Assembly (NCBI GenBank): GCA_013115125.1
Contig: JABANN010000283.1
Coordinates: 1 to 42,979 of the forward strand
Length of the DNA: 42,979 nt
Source: Perkinsus olseni
Taxonomy: Eukaryota > Perkinsozoa > Perkinsida
Direction: 5' to 3'
Each line of letters starts with the position of its first letter. Position 1 is the first letter of the stretch. The notes under the pieces were generated by a model. It was given only the letters and a program-made list of their open reading frames with translations. It was not told where the DNA came from and ran no database searches. The position numbers and the translations under genes are program-made. Of the stretch, positions 21,102 through 31,552 are shown one piece after another.

Positions 21102-23643
21102 TCAGCAGACCTCCTCGATAGTCTCATTCCCGGCAGTGTAACAGTTACCACCGTGCCATGTTGTGTTCTTCTCACCAATCCACTTCACGTCAAGCGAGAA
21201 GGTCATACCGGCATTAGAATACTGGAGAACGATATAGTACGTCATCATAGACAGTTGCACAGTGAAAAATGGCCAAAGGAAGTGATGACCAAGCCGCAGA
21301 GCGATGGATATGACCGACTCGCTCAACCTTCGCTTAATGACAAAAATGAGTAGCATGAAAAGACACGCTTCGGCCACGATATCTATCACCAGCCTCCGGA
21401 TGCCACGCAGAAATTCTTCGTCTGCCATATCCCAGAATGTATCATGAAGCTTGGGGTTCGAAGACCGCAGGACAATAAAGCAGATTAGGTATTGTACGGG
21501 TGCCAGGACCTCAACCAGCTCTTTGCAGATAGCAATGGTCATGATTGAGAGAGCACGCTGAGAGATCTCGTCTCCGTCGCCCATCTCCCTGGTATTCCTA
21601 CCGGTAACTAGATCTGTGATGACCTCAAGTACACTGCTCCTACGAGATGACATGGAGCTGCCCTCGCGGCTGAGACCAGGCGATGTTCGTTTGCCCTCAA
21701 TAACGGAAGGATTCTTCGCCAGGGTCGAGAAGGAAGCCAGCGTGCTCATACTAGACCCTCGTCTCGCTATCCTCGTGGGCGCGCCAGAAACGGCCTCTTT
21801 CGCTTTAATTCGTTGCTGCTTGCCGGAATTACTCGGAGTGATGCGATGATCGGGGTTCTCATCTGCGCTTGCGTTCATCGATGGCATAACCCGCGAAAAG
21901 TTAGAACCTCTACCTTTGAATCTTCCGACCTTCGTGGAGATTTTGGAATGACTGTTCAGCTCTCTGTTGAGCGCATCGGAATCTGTTCGACGATTGCAAC
22001 GCCATGAAGTGAACAGAGCACCCTTGGGAGCTCTCCCTTCCCCATCCCTAAGGTTTCCAGTCACCCGTTCACCAGAGCCGCGCAGCCAAGACTTCAATTC
22101 CGAGACGGGAGGGTGTGGTGTTACTTCGACCTTTCTGGAGCAGTGATCATAGCCACTCGTCTCATCTGCTTGTGACAAGTCACCGGCGGGATTCGGAGCG
22201 CGAGTTGGAGGAAGTGGCGCCAGATCGGCACTACTTCGCCGAGCTACTTCTTCGACAACGTCTCTCTGTCGGTCGAGGCTTCTGCTCTGGGATGGGTTCG
22301 AACTCATAGAGTGATGCAACAGGATGGGGTTCCTAGCTTGGTGAATACAATAGATGTAGTAGAGGTTCTCCAGAAGGTCCAGGGAAATCAGGAGCATGGC
22401 CAACCAAACTTCGGTGACGGCGCTGATGACGGAGGATACAAAGAACTCATAGGCGTACATCGCGAAGAGCACTATCATAGGGTAGCAGTCGATAGAGTGT
22501 AGCCTTGCGTAGTGCTTAGACACTCTCTCGGAAACTTTTCGGAACACGAAGAAAAAGATGAAAATCAATACTTTCAAGAATCCGTGGAGCTCGAGTGATA
22601 AGTAGTACAGAAAGGGGTAGCCTAAGGCGAAAACAGTTACACCACTGCCGACAGTCATGAACAGCATCGCCAGCTTTCTTCTAGACCTCAATGAGCGTTT
22701 GTCACGTGGCACGTTATAGTAGATCATAACGATCGTAGCTAAAAGTGTTACACCACCGATCATGGGCATCCACGGTAGAGGAAAATAAGGAGTAAAGGCC
22801 GGGACGACACCGAGGCAGATGACCTGCCAGGCACCCGCCATGAGACCGATCTTGAAATACTTCGATACACGGTTGTCGCCCCAAACGTCGGAAAGGAAGC
22901 TGTTACTCCACGGAGCGAGCAGAAACGCACACTGAAAGGCGATGAGGAATAGTACTGGCAGCCACTGCCATACGGGGACATCGATAGGGCCGGAGATAGG
23001 AATGGTGAATACGGCCAGCGCAATGAGCGGAGCGAAGCAGACGATTATTGCTGCCCAGTAGAGTTGAAGGTGAGGTACCTGAGGCACAGAGCAAGGCTCT
23101 TCGTCCCTGGAAAGGATGCTCAGTACACTTACCGTGTCTTTCTGCAGGAATTCGATGAGTTCTGGAGAGAGCTCTGGGAAGTCTGTGAGGAGCTCATGTA
23201 CTGCATCCAGGGCGCCAGCCAGTTTCGCCCAGCAGGCTTTGGTAGATGAGCGAAGAATTTCCAGTGTTATACAATAGCGGGCTCTCTCCTGAGTAGCAAC
23301 GGAACTTAGTTTGCCACTGAACGGTCTGATGAATATTCTAATACGCGGTATAAAACGCGGAATTCAGCGAGCTCGGAGGGTCGAAGTACTCACGCTTTCC
23401 CGTGATGCCGCAGAGGACTCTGCAATGAGTGGTAATGGGGCTGTCACGGTAGCCACTGACCTTGTCCTCCTCGGAACACCGCCACTGGGCGGTGAATCTG
23501 CCTTGAGGCGATGACTCGTCGATGAAGCGGAACGACTGGAGAAGAGGGTCAGGCGAGCAATCGAGTGGTGAGGCCCATTCGTACGGAGTCAGGCACAGGC
23601 CTCCACCTCCCTCGGCAAGACTCGCCCGATTGTTGGAGTCCAT
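21102..23643 (-). CDS. Array gene E: multi-pass membrane protein
   Basis: Exons 23643-23394, 23288-23133 (52 codons, KACWAKLAGALDAVHELL) and 23078-21102 (658 codons plus stop). The membrane exon opens VPHLQLYWAAIIVCFAPLIA, follows the array plan, carries both loop motifs (RRGSSMSTLASF and SRRSSVLEVITDLV) and ends WHGGNCYTAGNETIEEVC. Exon 1 starts MDSNNRASLAEGGGGLCLTP, but the frame that reaches the GTGAGT donor in phase (SHRLKADSPPSGG) differs from the ATG frame. Exon 1 is 250 bases rather than a multiple of three, and gene C has the same change. Either E uses another first exon or start, or its exon 1 is damaged. The other two exons are intact. It is the first (5'-most) gene of the minus-strand array. 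Confidence 0.72.
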
Positions 23644-23665
23644 ATAGCACGTCAGAAAGAAGGCT

Positions 23666-24590
23666 GGCAGAATGAAGGCAGCGCAAATTCCAAATTCAAG
23701 AAGGGCGGCGTTCCGGAAATGGAGAAATGCCCTTTGAACTCCAGGGAATGCGCAATGTTGACGAGTGGCGGCCTTCCTTCGAATCCGCAGCTCTTTTGCG
23801 GCAACAATGCGGTGAGTTCGCTTGTAGAACTGTCTAGGGATGGCCAGTCAGTTAGCCGGACTGTTGGCTCATGGCGTTTACGAAGCAATCGAAACTCCGC
23901 GTGGAGGTACGCAACATCAGACTCGGGACATGATCTCTACGACGTTATCGGAGGTAACACACAATCAGACTGTTACACGAGCAGAGCTATATACTGCCCA
24001 TGTATGCCACCTTCCATGTGGAACCCCGATATGCAGCACCGCGTCTGGGATGCGAAGTACTCAAAGGGAGGCCTCTTCAAGTTGAAGGTCACGTCGCGAT
24101 CAATTCCGCAGGTAGGATGAACAATCCCGTTAAAGAGCCTTGAAGTCATTCGACGCCAAGAAAGACGCTCTCACTGAAGATGGAATACGTATTTGAAGGA
24201 TGTGACGGAAACCTACACACCAGTTCGGCTGAAATCAACCTAACCGCGAAAGGGAGCGCGGAGGCCCAAACTCGATCCATTGCCGATGAGGGTATCTAAT
24301 GATCTTCGGCGATCGCTCAACACTGGATTGTCCACTACCAACTGGATGACAGCAGCGTAACAGCTCAACACACTCTCTATAGATCACGATGACGCTTAGG
24401 ACGATGACGATGTTAAAAATAGGAGAGGATATCAAATGGAGAACAGGAGTAGACTCTGGGGTACGGCGTCCCATCGTATTTCAAAACGTTCATTCACTAC
24501 ATGACCTATCTGATAAGAAATAAAAATAATAATCGAGAAATCACAGTAGATATCATGAGAGGCACTATCACATTAGGAAACACTACTCAT
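23666..24590. other. Gap between array and epimerase genes
   Basis: A plus-strand frame at 23719-24120 has some protein texture (MWNPDMQHRVWDAKYSKGGL) but no family match, splice context or copy elsewhere in the window. The remainder up to the stop at 24596 becomes AT-richer near 24500-24590 and probably holds the 3' end of the epimerase transcript. Confidence 0.4.
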
Positions 24591-24595
24591 AGAAG

Positions 24596-26848
24596 TCAAT
24601 CATCCTTCGCCATGTCCAGAATGGAGTGGAACTCGTCATGAGCATTAGGTCTGAGGGCCTTCACTCTACCTTTGATCTCATCGAGGAAGTTCCAGGCCAA
24701 GACCACCACAATTAGATCAGATTTCTCATTCTGCAGGGCGGCCTTCGGTTCATAGACCATCAGACCCTTGATGCCGGGGACTTGAAGGCCGGCCTTCCTC
24801 GGGTTATCATCAACAACATAAGCCAATTCATTACTGACACCGGCAAAGTTGAGGAGGACAACTGCCTTAGCCGCTGCACCATAAGCGACAACCTTACGGC
24901 CCTCCATCCACCACTCACGAAGGCGCCGGAGGAAGCTCGTCGCCCGAGTTTTGGCAAAATCAGCGAAGTGCTCGTAGGCACCAATGCTGTAGATGCCTCT
25001 ACCCTCCTCTTCAGTGAGTTCACTCTTGACCGAGTCCTCGACGAGTTCCATCCGGACACCTTTCCTCAGGCAGAAGATATAGGAAGTACCATGGATGCTG
25101 GGCTTGGTGACACGTACCACAGTAAAGCCGCACCTCTCAGACAAGACGACCATGGACTTGGTAGAGAAGAAGGACTGATGCTCATGATAAATCGTGTCGA
25201 ACTCCCCTTTGGCAACTATGTCGGCCTGACTGGTCTGTATGTAGAGCCTCGACTCATCGCTCATCACCTCCGAGCAGGCTTGCAGGAACTCCGCTGGCTT
25301 TGCAACGTGAGCGAAAACATTCTGAGCGGTCAAAGCATCGACGACACCAATCTGTCGAGCAACTTGAGGGGACCAATAATCACAGATAGCGCGATGGCCT
25401 TTCTTGATGGTGACTTCACTCATCAGATTCACAGCAGGATCGACACCAACAGTCTTCCATCCGCGCTGTTTGAAGTAGTCCAACAGAGTGCCGTCATTAC
25501 ACCCGACATCAAGGACAATACCATCCGACTTCCCAACATCCTTCGTTACCATATCAGCGAACCAGGCCGAATATTTGGCCAAAGTTGTCGAAGTACCCGA
25601 CACGTACACATAGTCGCGGAAGAGGATATCCGGGTTGACAACATGAGCCAATTGCAGATGCCAGCAATGCTCACAAATCTTCACTTGAAGAGGGAACGAC
25701 TTGACATCCTCAGAATTAACGGGATGGAAGCTGTTAGCGGGCGGTTGAGTACCCAAGTCAAGGACCAGTTTGAGATCAGCTTGACCGCAACAGCGGCACT
25801 CCTTGACTTTAGTACACTCGAATGCCTTGGCATCCCTAATCTCGGTGTATCGGTCGGCGAGCCGAGGTCCAGCCAGAATGATGTCATCCCAATTGTCTCT
25901 GATCTCCTTGCAGATACTCTCAGCCGTGCCAATAAACTTGAAGGAGGGTATGGCTTTGAGGAACTTATCAGTCGAGACGCAAAAGTCGTAGGTCGTCTTG
26001 GTGAACTTCTCGTTACCCTGAGTACCGGGGACTAGCTGTTCGCGTACCAAAGGGACATTGAAGAAGTCCGACACCCTCTTGCCGAATTCATAGACCGTAT
26101 GCTGAACGCTCGCGAGATTGTACAAACCCGGCTCGGGCTGATGCTCGATTATAGCGCCAACAGCCCGGCATAGGTCCTCAAGGGCAAGAACTGGTCGATG
26201 CACATGTTCCACAAAGATACCAACTTTCTTCCGAGTGAGGGCCGAGTAAGCCATAGCATTGACCATAACATCACTACGCAGGTTCAATGACCATCCACAT
26301 ACTGTACCCATGCGCACACCATATATCTTATCCTTGGAACCTCTATGAGAGATATAATACTGAGAAACAAGATCCATAGACTTCTTGCATATATCATAAT
26401 AATTGTGGCCTCTGTACTCGCTGTAATCCTCGTCGACCATACCAGTAGTATCACCATAGACGCTGGAGCTGCTCGCGTAAATTACGACTTGCCCTTCTGG
26501 ACGCTTAGCGCTCAGGAAGCGCGACAGATTATAGACACTATTAGAGATAGCACCAAAAGCAGTAGTGCAGGAACGAACAGAAGGGTTGCCAGCCATCAAG
26601 ATAGCGACATCCTTGTCCGCACACTGTTTCTCGTAGTCACAATCATCTCGATTCGTGTACTCAATCTCCTCAATACCAGCTCTCTTTAGCGCGAGCAAAA
26701 TCTGAGAGTTATCATGATCCACAACAGTGACATGACACCCTTGATGATGCAGGTAAAGAGCGAGACGGCTCCCAATGAAGCCGCCACCACCATAGATAAT
26801 AACACGGAGATTTTTGGGAGAACCGGGGTAAGAGAGAGCGGCTAGCAT
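24596..26848 (-). CDS. Fused NAD-dependent epimerase and C-methyltransferase, copy 1
   Basis: Intronless, 750 residues. Residues ~14-330 are an extended short-chain dehydrogenase (sugar-nucleotide epimerase/dehydratase): VIIYGGGGFIGS at 16-27 binds NAD, and Tyr151-x3-Lys155 in NYYDICKK is the catalytic pair. Residues 345-750 are a complete sugar C-methyltransferase: a zinc site (CRCC at 351-354, CEHC at 392-395), a SAM motif VLDVGCNDGTLLDYF at 445-459, and the C-terminal domain typical of TylC3/NovU-like enzymes (VVAYGAAAKAVVLLNF, VVDDNPRKAGLQVPG). In bacteria the two activities act in turn on dTDP- or GDP-sugars to make branched-chain deoxysugars; here one cytosolic chain would do both. No signal peptide. 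The lack of introns and the bacterial domain set suggest transfer from a bacterium. The exact sugar is unknown. Confidence 0.9.
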   Translation of the reverse strand: MLAALSYPGSPKNLRVIIYGGGGFIGSRLALYLHHQGCHVTVVDHDNSQILLALKRAGIEEIEYTNRDDCDYEKQCADKDVAILMAGNPSVRSCTTAFGAISNSVYNLSRFLSAKRPEGQVVIYASSSSVYGDTTGMVDEDYSEYRGHNYYDICKKSMDLVSQYYISHRGSKDKIYGVRMGTVCGWSLNLRSDVMVNAMAYSALTRKKVGIFVEHVHRPVLALEDLCRAVGAIIEHQPEPGLYNLASVQHTVYEFGKRVSDFFNVPLVREQLVPGTQGNEKFTKTTYDFCVSTDKFLKAIPSFKFIGTAESICKEIRDNWDDIILAGPRLADRYTEIRDAKAFECTKVKECRCCGQADLKLVLDLGTQPPANSFHPVNSEDVKSFPLQVKICEHCWHLQLAHVVNPDILFRDYVYVSGTSTTLAKYSAWFADMVTKDVGKSDGIVLDVGCNDGTLLDYFKQRGWKTVGVDPAVNLMSEVTIKKGHRAICDYWSPQVARQIGVVDALTAQNVFAHVAKPAEFLQACSEVMSDESRLYIQTSQADIVAKGEFDTIYHEHQSFFSTKSMVVLSERCGFTVVRVTKPSIHGTSYIFCLRKGVRMELVEDSVKSELTEEEGRGIYSIGAYEHFADFAKTRATSFLRRLREWWMEGRKVVAYGAAAKAVVLLNFAGVSNELAYVVDDNPRKAGLQVPGIKGLMVYEPKAALQNEKSDLIVVVLAWNFLDEIKGRVKALRPNAHDEFHSILDMAKDD

Positions 26849-27600
26849 TTCCCAGAGACCTCAAAACTGGTAGGAAACTGAAATAACAACCACGATAGTA
26901 CAAGAAACACGGGACGCGACTATCTTGCTCAGACCCCCGGGAATGAGGTCTCATCTTCTTATAAAACCCGAAGAAGGCCTCGACTAGTGAGTGGACCTGA
27001 CTGCGTCGCATCACCCGTTCCCCGAACCCTACTGAACAAGCACGCACTCCCTAACTTCGTGACAAAATCTCCACGCTAGAAATACTAGAGCGATTCGATG
27101 ATGCGCACACAATGAGCACTAACGCTAGACGGGTTTCATTCAACTGGTCTAGCTTGTTTATATCGAAATGATCACCGCGTATGTACGCAACTCACAAACG
27201 GATTCTGTTGCGTTCAATAAGTCTTAGAGGTGCTCAGCGAGACTCCTCATTCGCCTCTTAGAGAAGCATCTGAACGTGGGAAGGGATCCCTAGCTCTGCG
27301 TTGAGAAGGGAAAATGGAGCACATATTCCGCGTCAGGCAATGAATCGGCTCACAAAATCTAGACTGTCTCCACGCGCTCACGGGAAGACATACACGCCTC
27401 GATGGTTGAACCTCAGGCACGCTTCTAAGATGCGTTGGGGAGTGAGAAGCGATGAGAGCTCCAACCTTCGCTCAATCTACGTCATTCATCTCATCGATTA
27501 CTACAAACGGTAAAAGTGCACCCCGGTCTACTTGGGCGATTACTAACGCAAGAAACACGGTTTTGGATTGACACAACACACTAGCTTCGAGTACTCGTCA
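26849..27600. other. Intergenic between epimerase copy 1 and Ser/Arg-rich gene
   Basis: Upstream region of epimerase copy 1. Frames here are short, and I see no second gene, repeat or recognisable promoter motif. Confidence 0.5.
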
Positions 27601-27610
27601 TGAGAATCAA

Positions 27611-28728
27611 TCATGAGAACAACTTTCTGCCCAAACCAGCGTTCCACGCTTTGGGCGGCGGTCTACCGGCTACTATACTATCCCTGCGGCAGAGGGGGCT
27701 GCGGTGGCAGCGAAGATTAGTGGGAGTGAAGTCTCTCATTGAAGCGCTGCAAGCCCTCGTCCGTGTGTGCGATGTTTCTACCGACGGCTGCATCGCCGAC
27801 CTGTCGCTGCCCAGCGCCTCAAGCAGCTCATGGCTGCTGCCCAGGGCTCTGCTTCTGTACGTCCGTGGTGTCGACGCTATAGACCGCGGCGATCCAATTT
27901 CACTGCTACCACCGCGATCGCCGATGGGAATGCGAGAGATGCGATCTCGATCGCGGAAGGACTTCACTACGGAAGATCCACGAACACTCCTTGGGGTATC
28001 GCTCTGAGTTGCCGCGGCCGATCCAGTCCACTTTTCTAAACTTGATCTGAAAGTCCTAGCTGCATACCGGACAGGAGATTCGCCTCTGACTTTTAACGGG
28101 ATAAGGGTGTCCTGGTCTGGGCGAACCACAGTGGAGTCCTCATGCCTGCCTCTAGCGCTCATGCTTCTACCAGTAGGCGACCAACCGATATCAGCAATGC
28201 TTGCCACCTTTGGCACATGCTCACAACGAGGCATTGAGTGCAGCATCTCCTGACGCGCCGAGTCCGCGCTAACAAATCGTCGGCGGGACGACGTCACACG
28301 GCGTTGTGTGCCGGGGTCGGTCAGATGTCTCCTTCCCCCACGATGCAAGCTATCGCGTCCATCGACCCTTGCGCTGACACAAGGCGTGGAATTAGACGTG
28401 CTCGAGCAAATGGAAGGGGTTCCTTCTTTGAAGGTTAGAAGTTGCTTAGCAACTCGGCTGCTCATTTGCTCTGAGTAACTACACATTGTGAGCATCAGTG
28501 ACCGGCCCAAGGCCGAGGGAGGAGAGGGACCTACACTTCCCGAGAGACGTTGCGCACGTCAAGGGGGGGGACCCTAGGACGCACTGCTGCAGGGCGATTC
28601 CTCGTCTCCTGACCGATCTTGCTAGCGACAATTTCAGGCTTCGAGTCCATGTGGGTCATGAAGATGGATGAGCTCATCATGGAGCGACGGTAATACTCCC
28701 GACTTGGAGTTGAGCCGTCCATGACCAT
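27611..28728 (-). CDS. Ser/Arg-rich disordered protein
   Basis: Two exons, 28728-28535 and 28478-27611, joined across a 56-bp intron (GTAGGT...TGTAG, phase 2), give 353 residues starting MVMDGSTPSREYYRRSMM. The start lies two bases after CTCTCCCTAAG, a good acceptor. The protein is rich in Ser, Arg, Pro and Thr, with many RS/SP pairs (SPTGRSMSARGR, DTPRSVRGSSVV, RSPLCRRDS), no hydrophobic segment and no known domain; it ends PPPKAWNAGLGRKLFS. It is likely an intrinsically disordered, phosphorylated cytosolic or nuclear protein, perhaps cytoskeletal. It sits between the two epimerase copies on the same strand, so the epimerase duplication was not a simple adjacent copy. Confidence 0.65.
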
Positions 28729-28953
28729 TTCTTAGGGAGAGAAATTCACTACCGATAAAGTGTAGCGTGGATAAAAGCCGCCGAGACTAGTCGTGGAGGA
28801 CTGGCACCAGGCTTCGCCGGGGTCTCGGGTTGTCATCAAGACGACAGGAGACAAGGAACACAACACTGCCACATCGACTATTCACGCAATGATGAAACGC
28901 GATTTGAGGTTGACGCAATGCTACGCCTGGGAACTAAACAACAGACACGGTCA

Positions 28954-31233
28954 TCACAGCTTGCTTCGAGGAGGGGTCTGCTTCGGCCTAGCCATGTCCA
29001 AGATAGAGTGGAACTCGTCATGAGCATTAGGTCTGAGGGCCTTCACTCTGCCTTTGATCTCATCGAGGAAGTTCCAGGCCAAGACCACCACAATTAGATC
29101 AGATTTTTCATTCTGAAGGGCGGCCTTCGGTTCATAGACCATCAGACCCTTGATGCCGGGGACTTGAAGGCCGGCCTTCCTCGGGTTATCATCAACAACA
29201 TAAGCCAGTTCATTACTGACACCGGCAAAGTTGAGAAGGACAACTGCCTTAGCCGCTGCACCATAAGCGACAACCTTACGGCCCTCCATCCACCACTCAC
29301 GAAGGCGCCGGAGGAAGCTCGTCGCCCGAGTTTTGGCAAAATCAGCGAAGTGCTCGTAGGCACCAATGCCGTAGATGCCTCTACCCTCCTCTTTAGTGAG
29401 TTCACTCCTGACCGAGTCCTCGACGATCTCCATCCGGACACCTTTCCTCAGGCAGAAAATATAGGAAGTACCATGGATGCTGGGCTTGGTGACACGTACC
29501 ACAGTAAAGCCGCACCTCTCAGACAAAACGACCATGGACTTGGTAGAGAAGAAGGACTGATGCTCATGATAAATCGTGTCGAACTCCCCTTTGGCAACTA
29601 TGTCGGCCTGACTGGTCTGTATGTAGAGCCTCGACTCATCGCTCATCACCTCCGAGCAGGCTTGCAGGAACTCCGCTGGCTTTGCAACGTGAGCGAAAAC
29701 ATTCTGAGCGGTCACAGCATCGACCAAACCAATCTGTCGAGCAACTTGAGGGGACCAATAATCACAGATAGCGCGATGGCCTTTCTTGATGGTGACTTCA
29801 CTCATCAGATTCACAGCAGGATCGACACCAACAGTCTTCCATCCGCGCTGTTTGAAGTAGTCCAACAGAGTGCCATCATTACACCCGACATCAAGGACAA
29901 TACCATCCGACTTCCCAACATCCTTCGTTACCATATCAGCGAACCAGGCCGAATATTTGGCCAAAGTTGTCGAAGTACCCGACACGTACACATAGTCGCG
30001 GAAGAGGATATCCGGGTTGACAACATGAGCCAATTGCAGATGCCAGCAATGCTCACAAATCTTCACTTGAAGAGGGAACGACTTGACATCCTCAGAATTA
30101 ACGGGATGGAAGCTGTTAGCGGGCGGTTGAGTACCCAAGTCAAGGACCAGTTTGAGATCAGCTTGACCGCAACAGCGGCACTCCTTGACCTCGGTACACT
30201 CGAATGCCTTAGCATCCCTTATCTCAGTGTATCGGTCGGCGAGCCGAGGTCCAGCCAGAATAATATCATCCCAGTTGTCTCTGATCTCCTTACAGATACT
30301 CTCAGCAGTGCCAATGAACTTGAAGGAGGGGATGGCTGTGAGGAACTTATCAGTCGAGACGCAAAAGTCGTAGGTCGTCTTGGTGAACTTCTCGTTACCC
30401 TGAGTACCGGGGACTAGCTGTTCGCGTACCAAAGGGACATCAAAGAAGTCCGACACCCTCTTGCCGAATTCATAGACGGTCTTCTGGACACTGGCTAGGT
30501 TGTAAACACCCCCTTGCGGCCTATACATCATAAGCGCCTCGACAGCTCGGCAAAGGTCCTCAAGGGCAAGAACTGGTCGATGCACATGTTCCACAAAGAT
30601 ACCAACTTTCTTCCGAGTGAGGGCCGAGTAAGCCATAGCATTGACCATAACATCACTACGCAGGTTCAATGACCATCCACATACTGTACCAAAGCGTAGT
30701 CCGTAGACCTTCTCAGTGCCGCCACTCTCTCTGATGTAGTGCTCTGCGATCAGATCCATGGACTTCTTAGATATATCATAGTAGTTGTGGCCCTTATACT
30801 TGCAGTACTCCTCGTCAACGACATTATCACTGGTGTCACCGTACACGCTCGAGCTGCTGGCGTAGATCAAGACTTGACCCTTCGGCCGCTTGCAGGCGAG
30901 GAACCGAGACAAGTTCCCGACAGTATTTCCCATTGTGCCACGGACACTGCTGCACGAGCGTACTGAAGGCATTCCTGCCATCATTATCACTACGTCCTTG
31001 TCCTTCACGTCAGCCTCGAAATCACACTCCTCCTTGCTGGCGTACTTTATCACCTGTATACCCGCCTGTTTGAGTGCGATCAGTATTTGTGAGTTGTCGT
31101 GGTCTACCGCTGTGACGTGACAGCCCTTATGATGGAGGTAGAGGGCTAGTCTGCTGCCGATGAAACCAGCACCACCGTAAATGATGACCCTCGGCGTTCT
31201 CGCAGGAGTAACAGCGGAGAGACTCGACAGCAT
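28954..31233 (-). CDS. Fused NAD-dependent epimerase and C-methyltransferase, copy 2
   Basis: Intronless, 759 residues, with the same domain order as copy 1: GGAGFIGS Rossmann site near residue 20, YYDISKK catalytic Tyr/Lys near 152-156, Zn-binding CRCC and CEHC, SAM motif VLDVGCNDGTLLDYF, and the C-methyltransferase C-terminal domain. From about residue 260 the two proteins are almost identical. The first ~180 residues and a stretch near 230-250 differ at many positions, all compatible with function (IQVIKYASKEECDFEADVKD against IEEIEYTNRDDCDYEKQCAD). The tail differs: ARPKQTPPRSKL replaces AKDD. The ATG lies four bases after a CCAG acceptor. Both copies look functional and could have diverged in substrate, since the changed part is the epimerase half. 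Confidence 0.9.
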   Translation of the reverse strand: MLSSLSAVTPARTPRVIIYGGAGFIGSRLALYLHHKGCHVTAVDHDNSQILIALKQAGIQVIKYASKEECDFEADVKDKDVVIMMAGMPSVRSCSSVRGTMGNTVGNLSRFLACKRPKGQVLIYASSSSVYGDTSDNVVDEEYCKYKGHNYYDISKKSMDLIAEHYIRESGGTEKVYGLRFGTVCGWSLNLRSDVMVNAMAYSALTRKKVGIFVEHVHRPVLALEDLCRAVEALMMYRPQGGVYNLASVQKTVYEFGKRVSDFFDVPLVREQLVPGTQGNEKFTKTTYDFCVSTDKFLTAIPSFKFIGTAESICKEIRDNWDDIILAGPRLADRYTEIRDAKAFECTEVKECRCCGQADLKLVLDLGTQPPANSFHPVNSEDVKSFPLQVKICEHCWHLQLAHVVNPDILFRDYVYVSGTSTTLAKYSAWFADMVTKDVGKSDGIVLDVGCNDGTLLDYFKQRGWKTVGVDPAVNLMSEVTIKKGHRAICDYWSPQVARQIGLVDAVTAQNVFAHVAKPAEFLQACSEVMSDESRLYIQTSQADIVAKGEFDTIYHEHQSFFSTKSMVVLSERCGFTVVRVTKPSIHGTSYIFCLRKGVRMEIVEDSVRSELTKEEGRGIYGIGAYEHFADFAKTRATSFLRRLREWWMEGRKVVAYGAAAKAVVLLNFAGVSNELAYVVDDNPRKAGLQVPGIKGLMVYEPKAALQNEKSDLIVVVLAWNFLDEIKGRVKALRPNAHDEFHSILDMARPKQTPPRSKL

Positions 31234-31552
31234 TAGACTGGACGATCACAAAAGTGACAAGATGCTAGATCGTGGAAGACTCACCCAAACCCAACATACA
31301 GCAAGAATTCTTCATCCGAGAATCACAACCGAAAACAGACAGCGATCGGACAACGCTGAAAACCACAACGCACCTCGCTTGACTCAGGCTATGCTCCGTG
31401 GTATGGCCTGCACTGATACCGTCGGGGCGATGGAGATGGTGTTATCAAGATTTCTCTGTCCAACAAAGTGCCCCCTTGCATCACCACTTCCCCTCTCTAA
31501 GTACAACAATAAGGGGTGGTGGAAAAATCAAGTTATAACCTATTGTACTACG
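31234..31552. other. Intergenic, 5' of epimerase copy 2 and 3' of F-BAR gene
   Basis: About 320 bases. No gene or repeat seen. It must hold the leader acceptor of epimerase copy 2 and the 3' end of the F-BAR gene. Confidence 0.5.

Noticed and set aside
24782-26035. 417-codon open frame on the plus strand opposite epimerase copy 1, repeated at 29164-30417 opposite copy 2
   Set aside because: It is the antisense shadow of a strongly conserved coding region. Its conservation follows from near-identity of the two genes, and the minus-strand proteins have full catalytic motifs.
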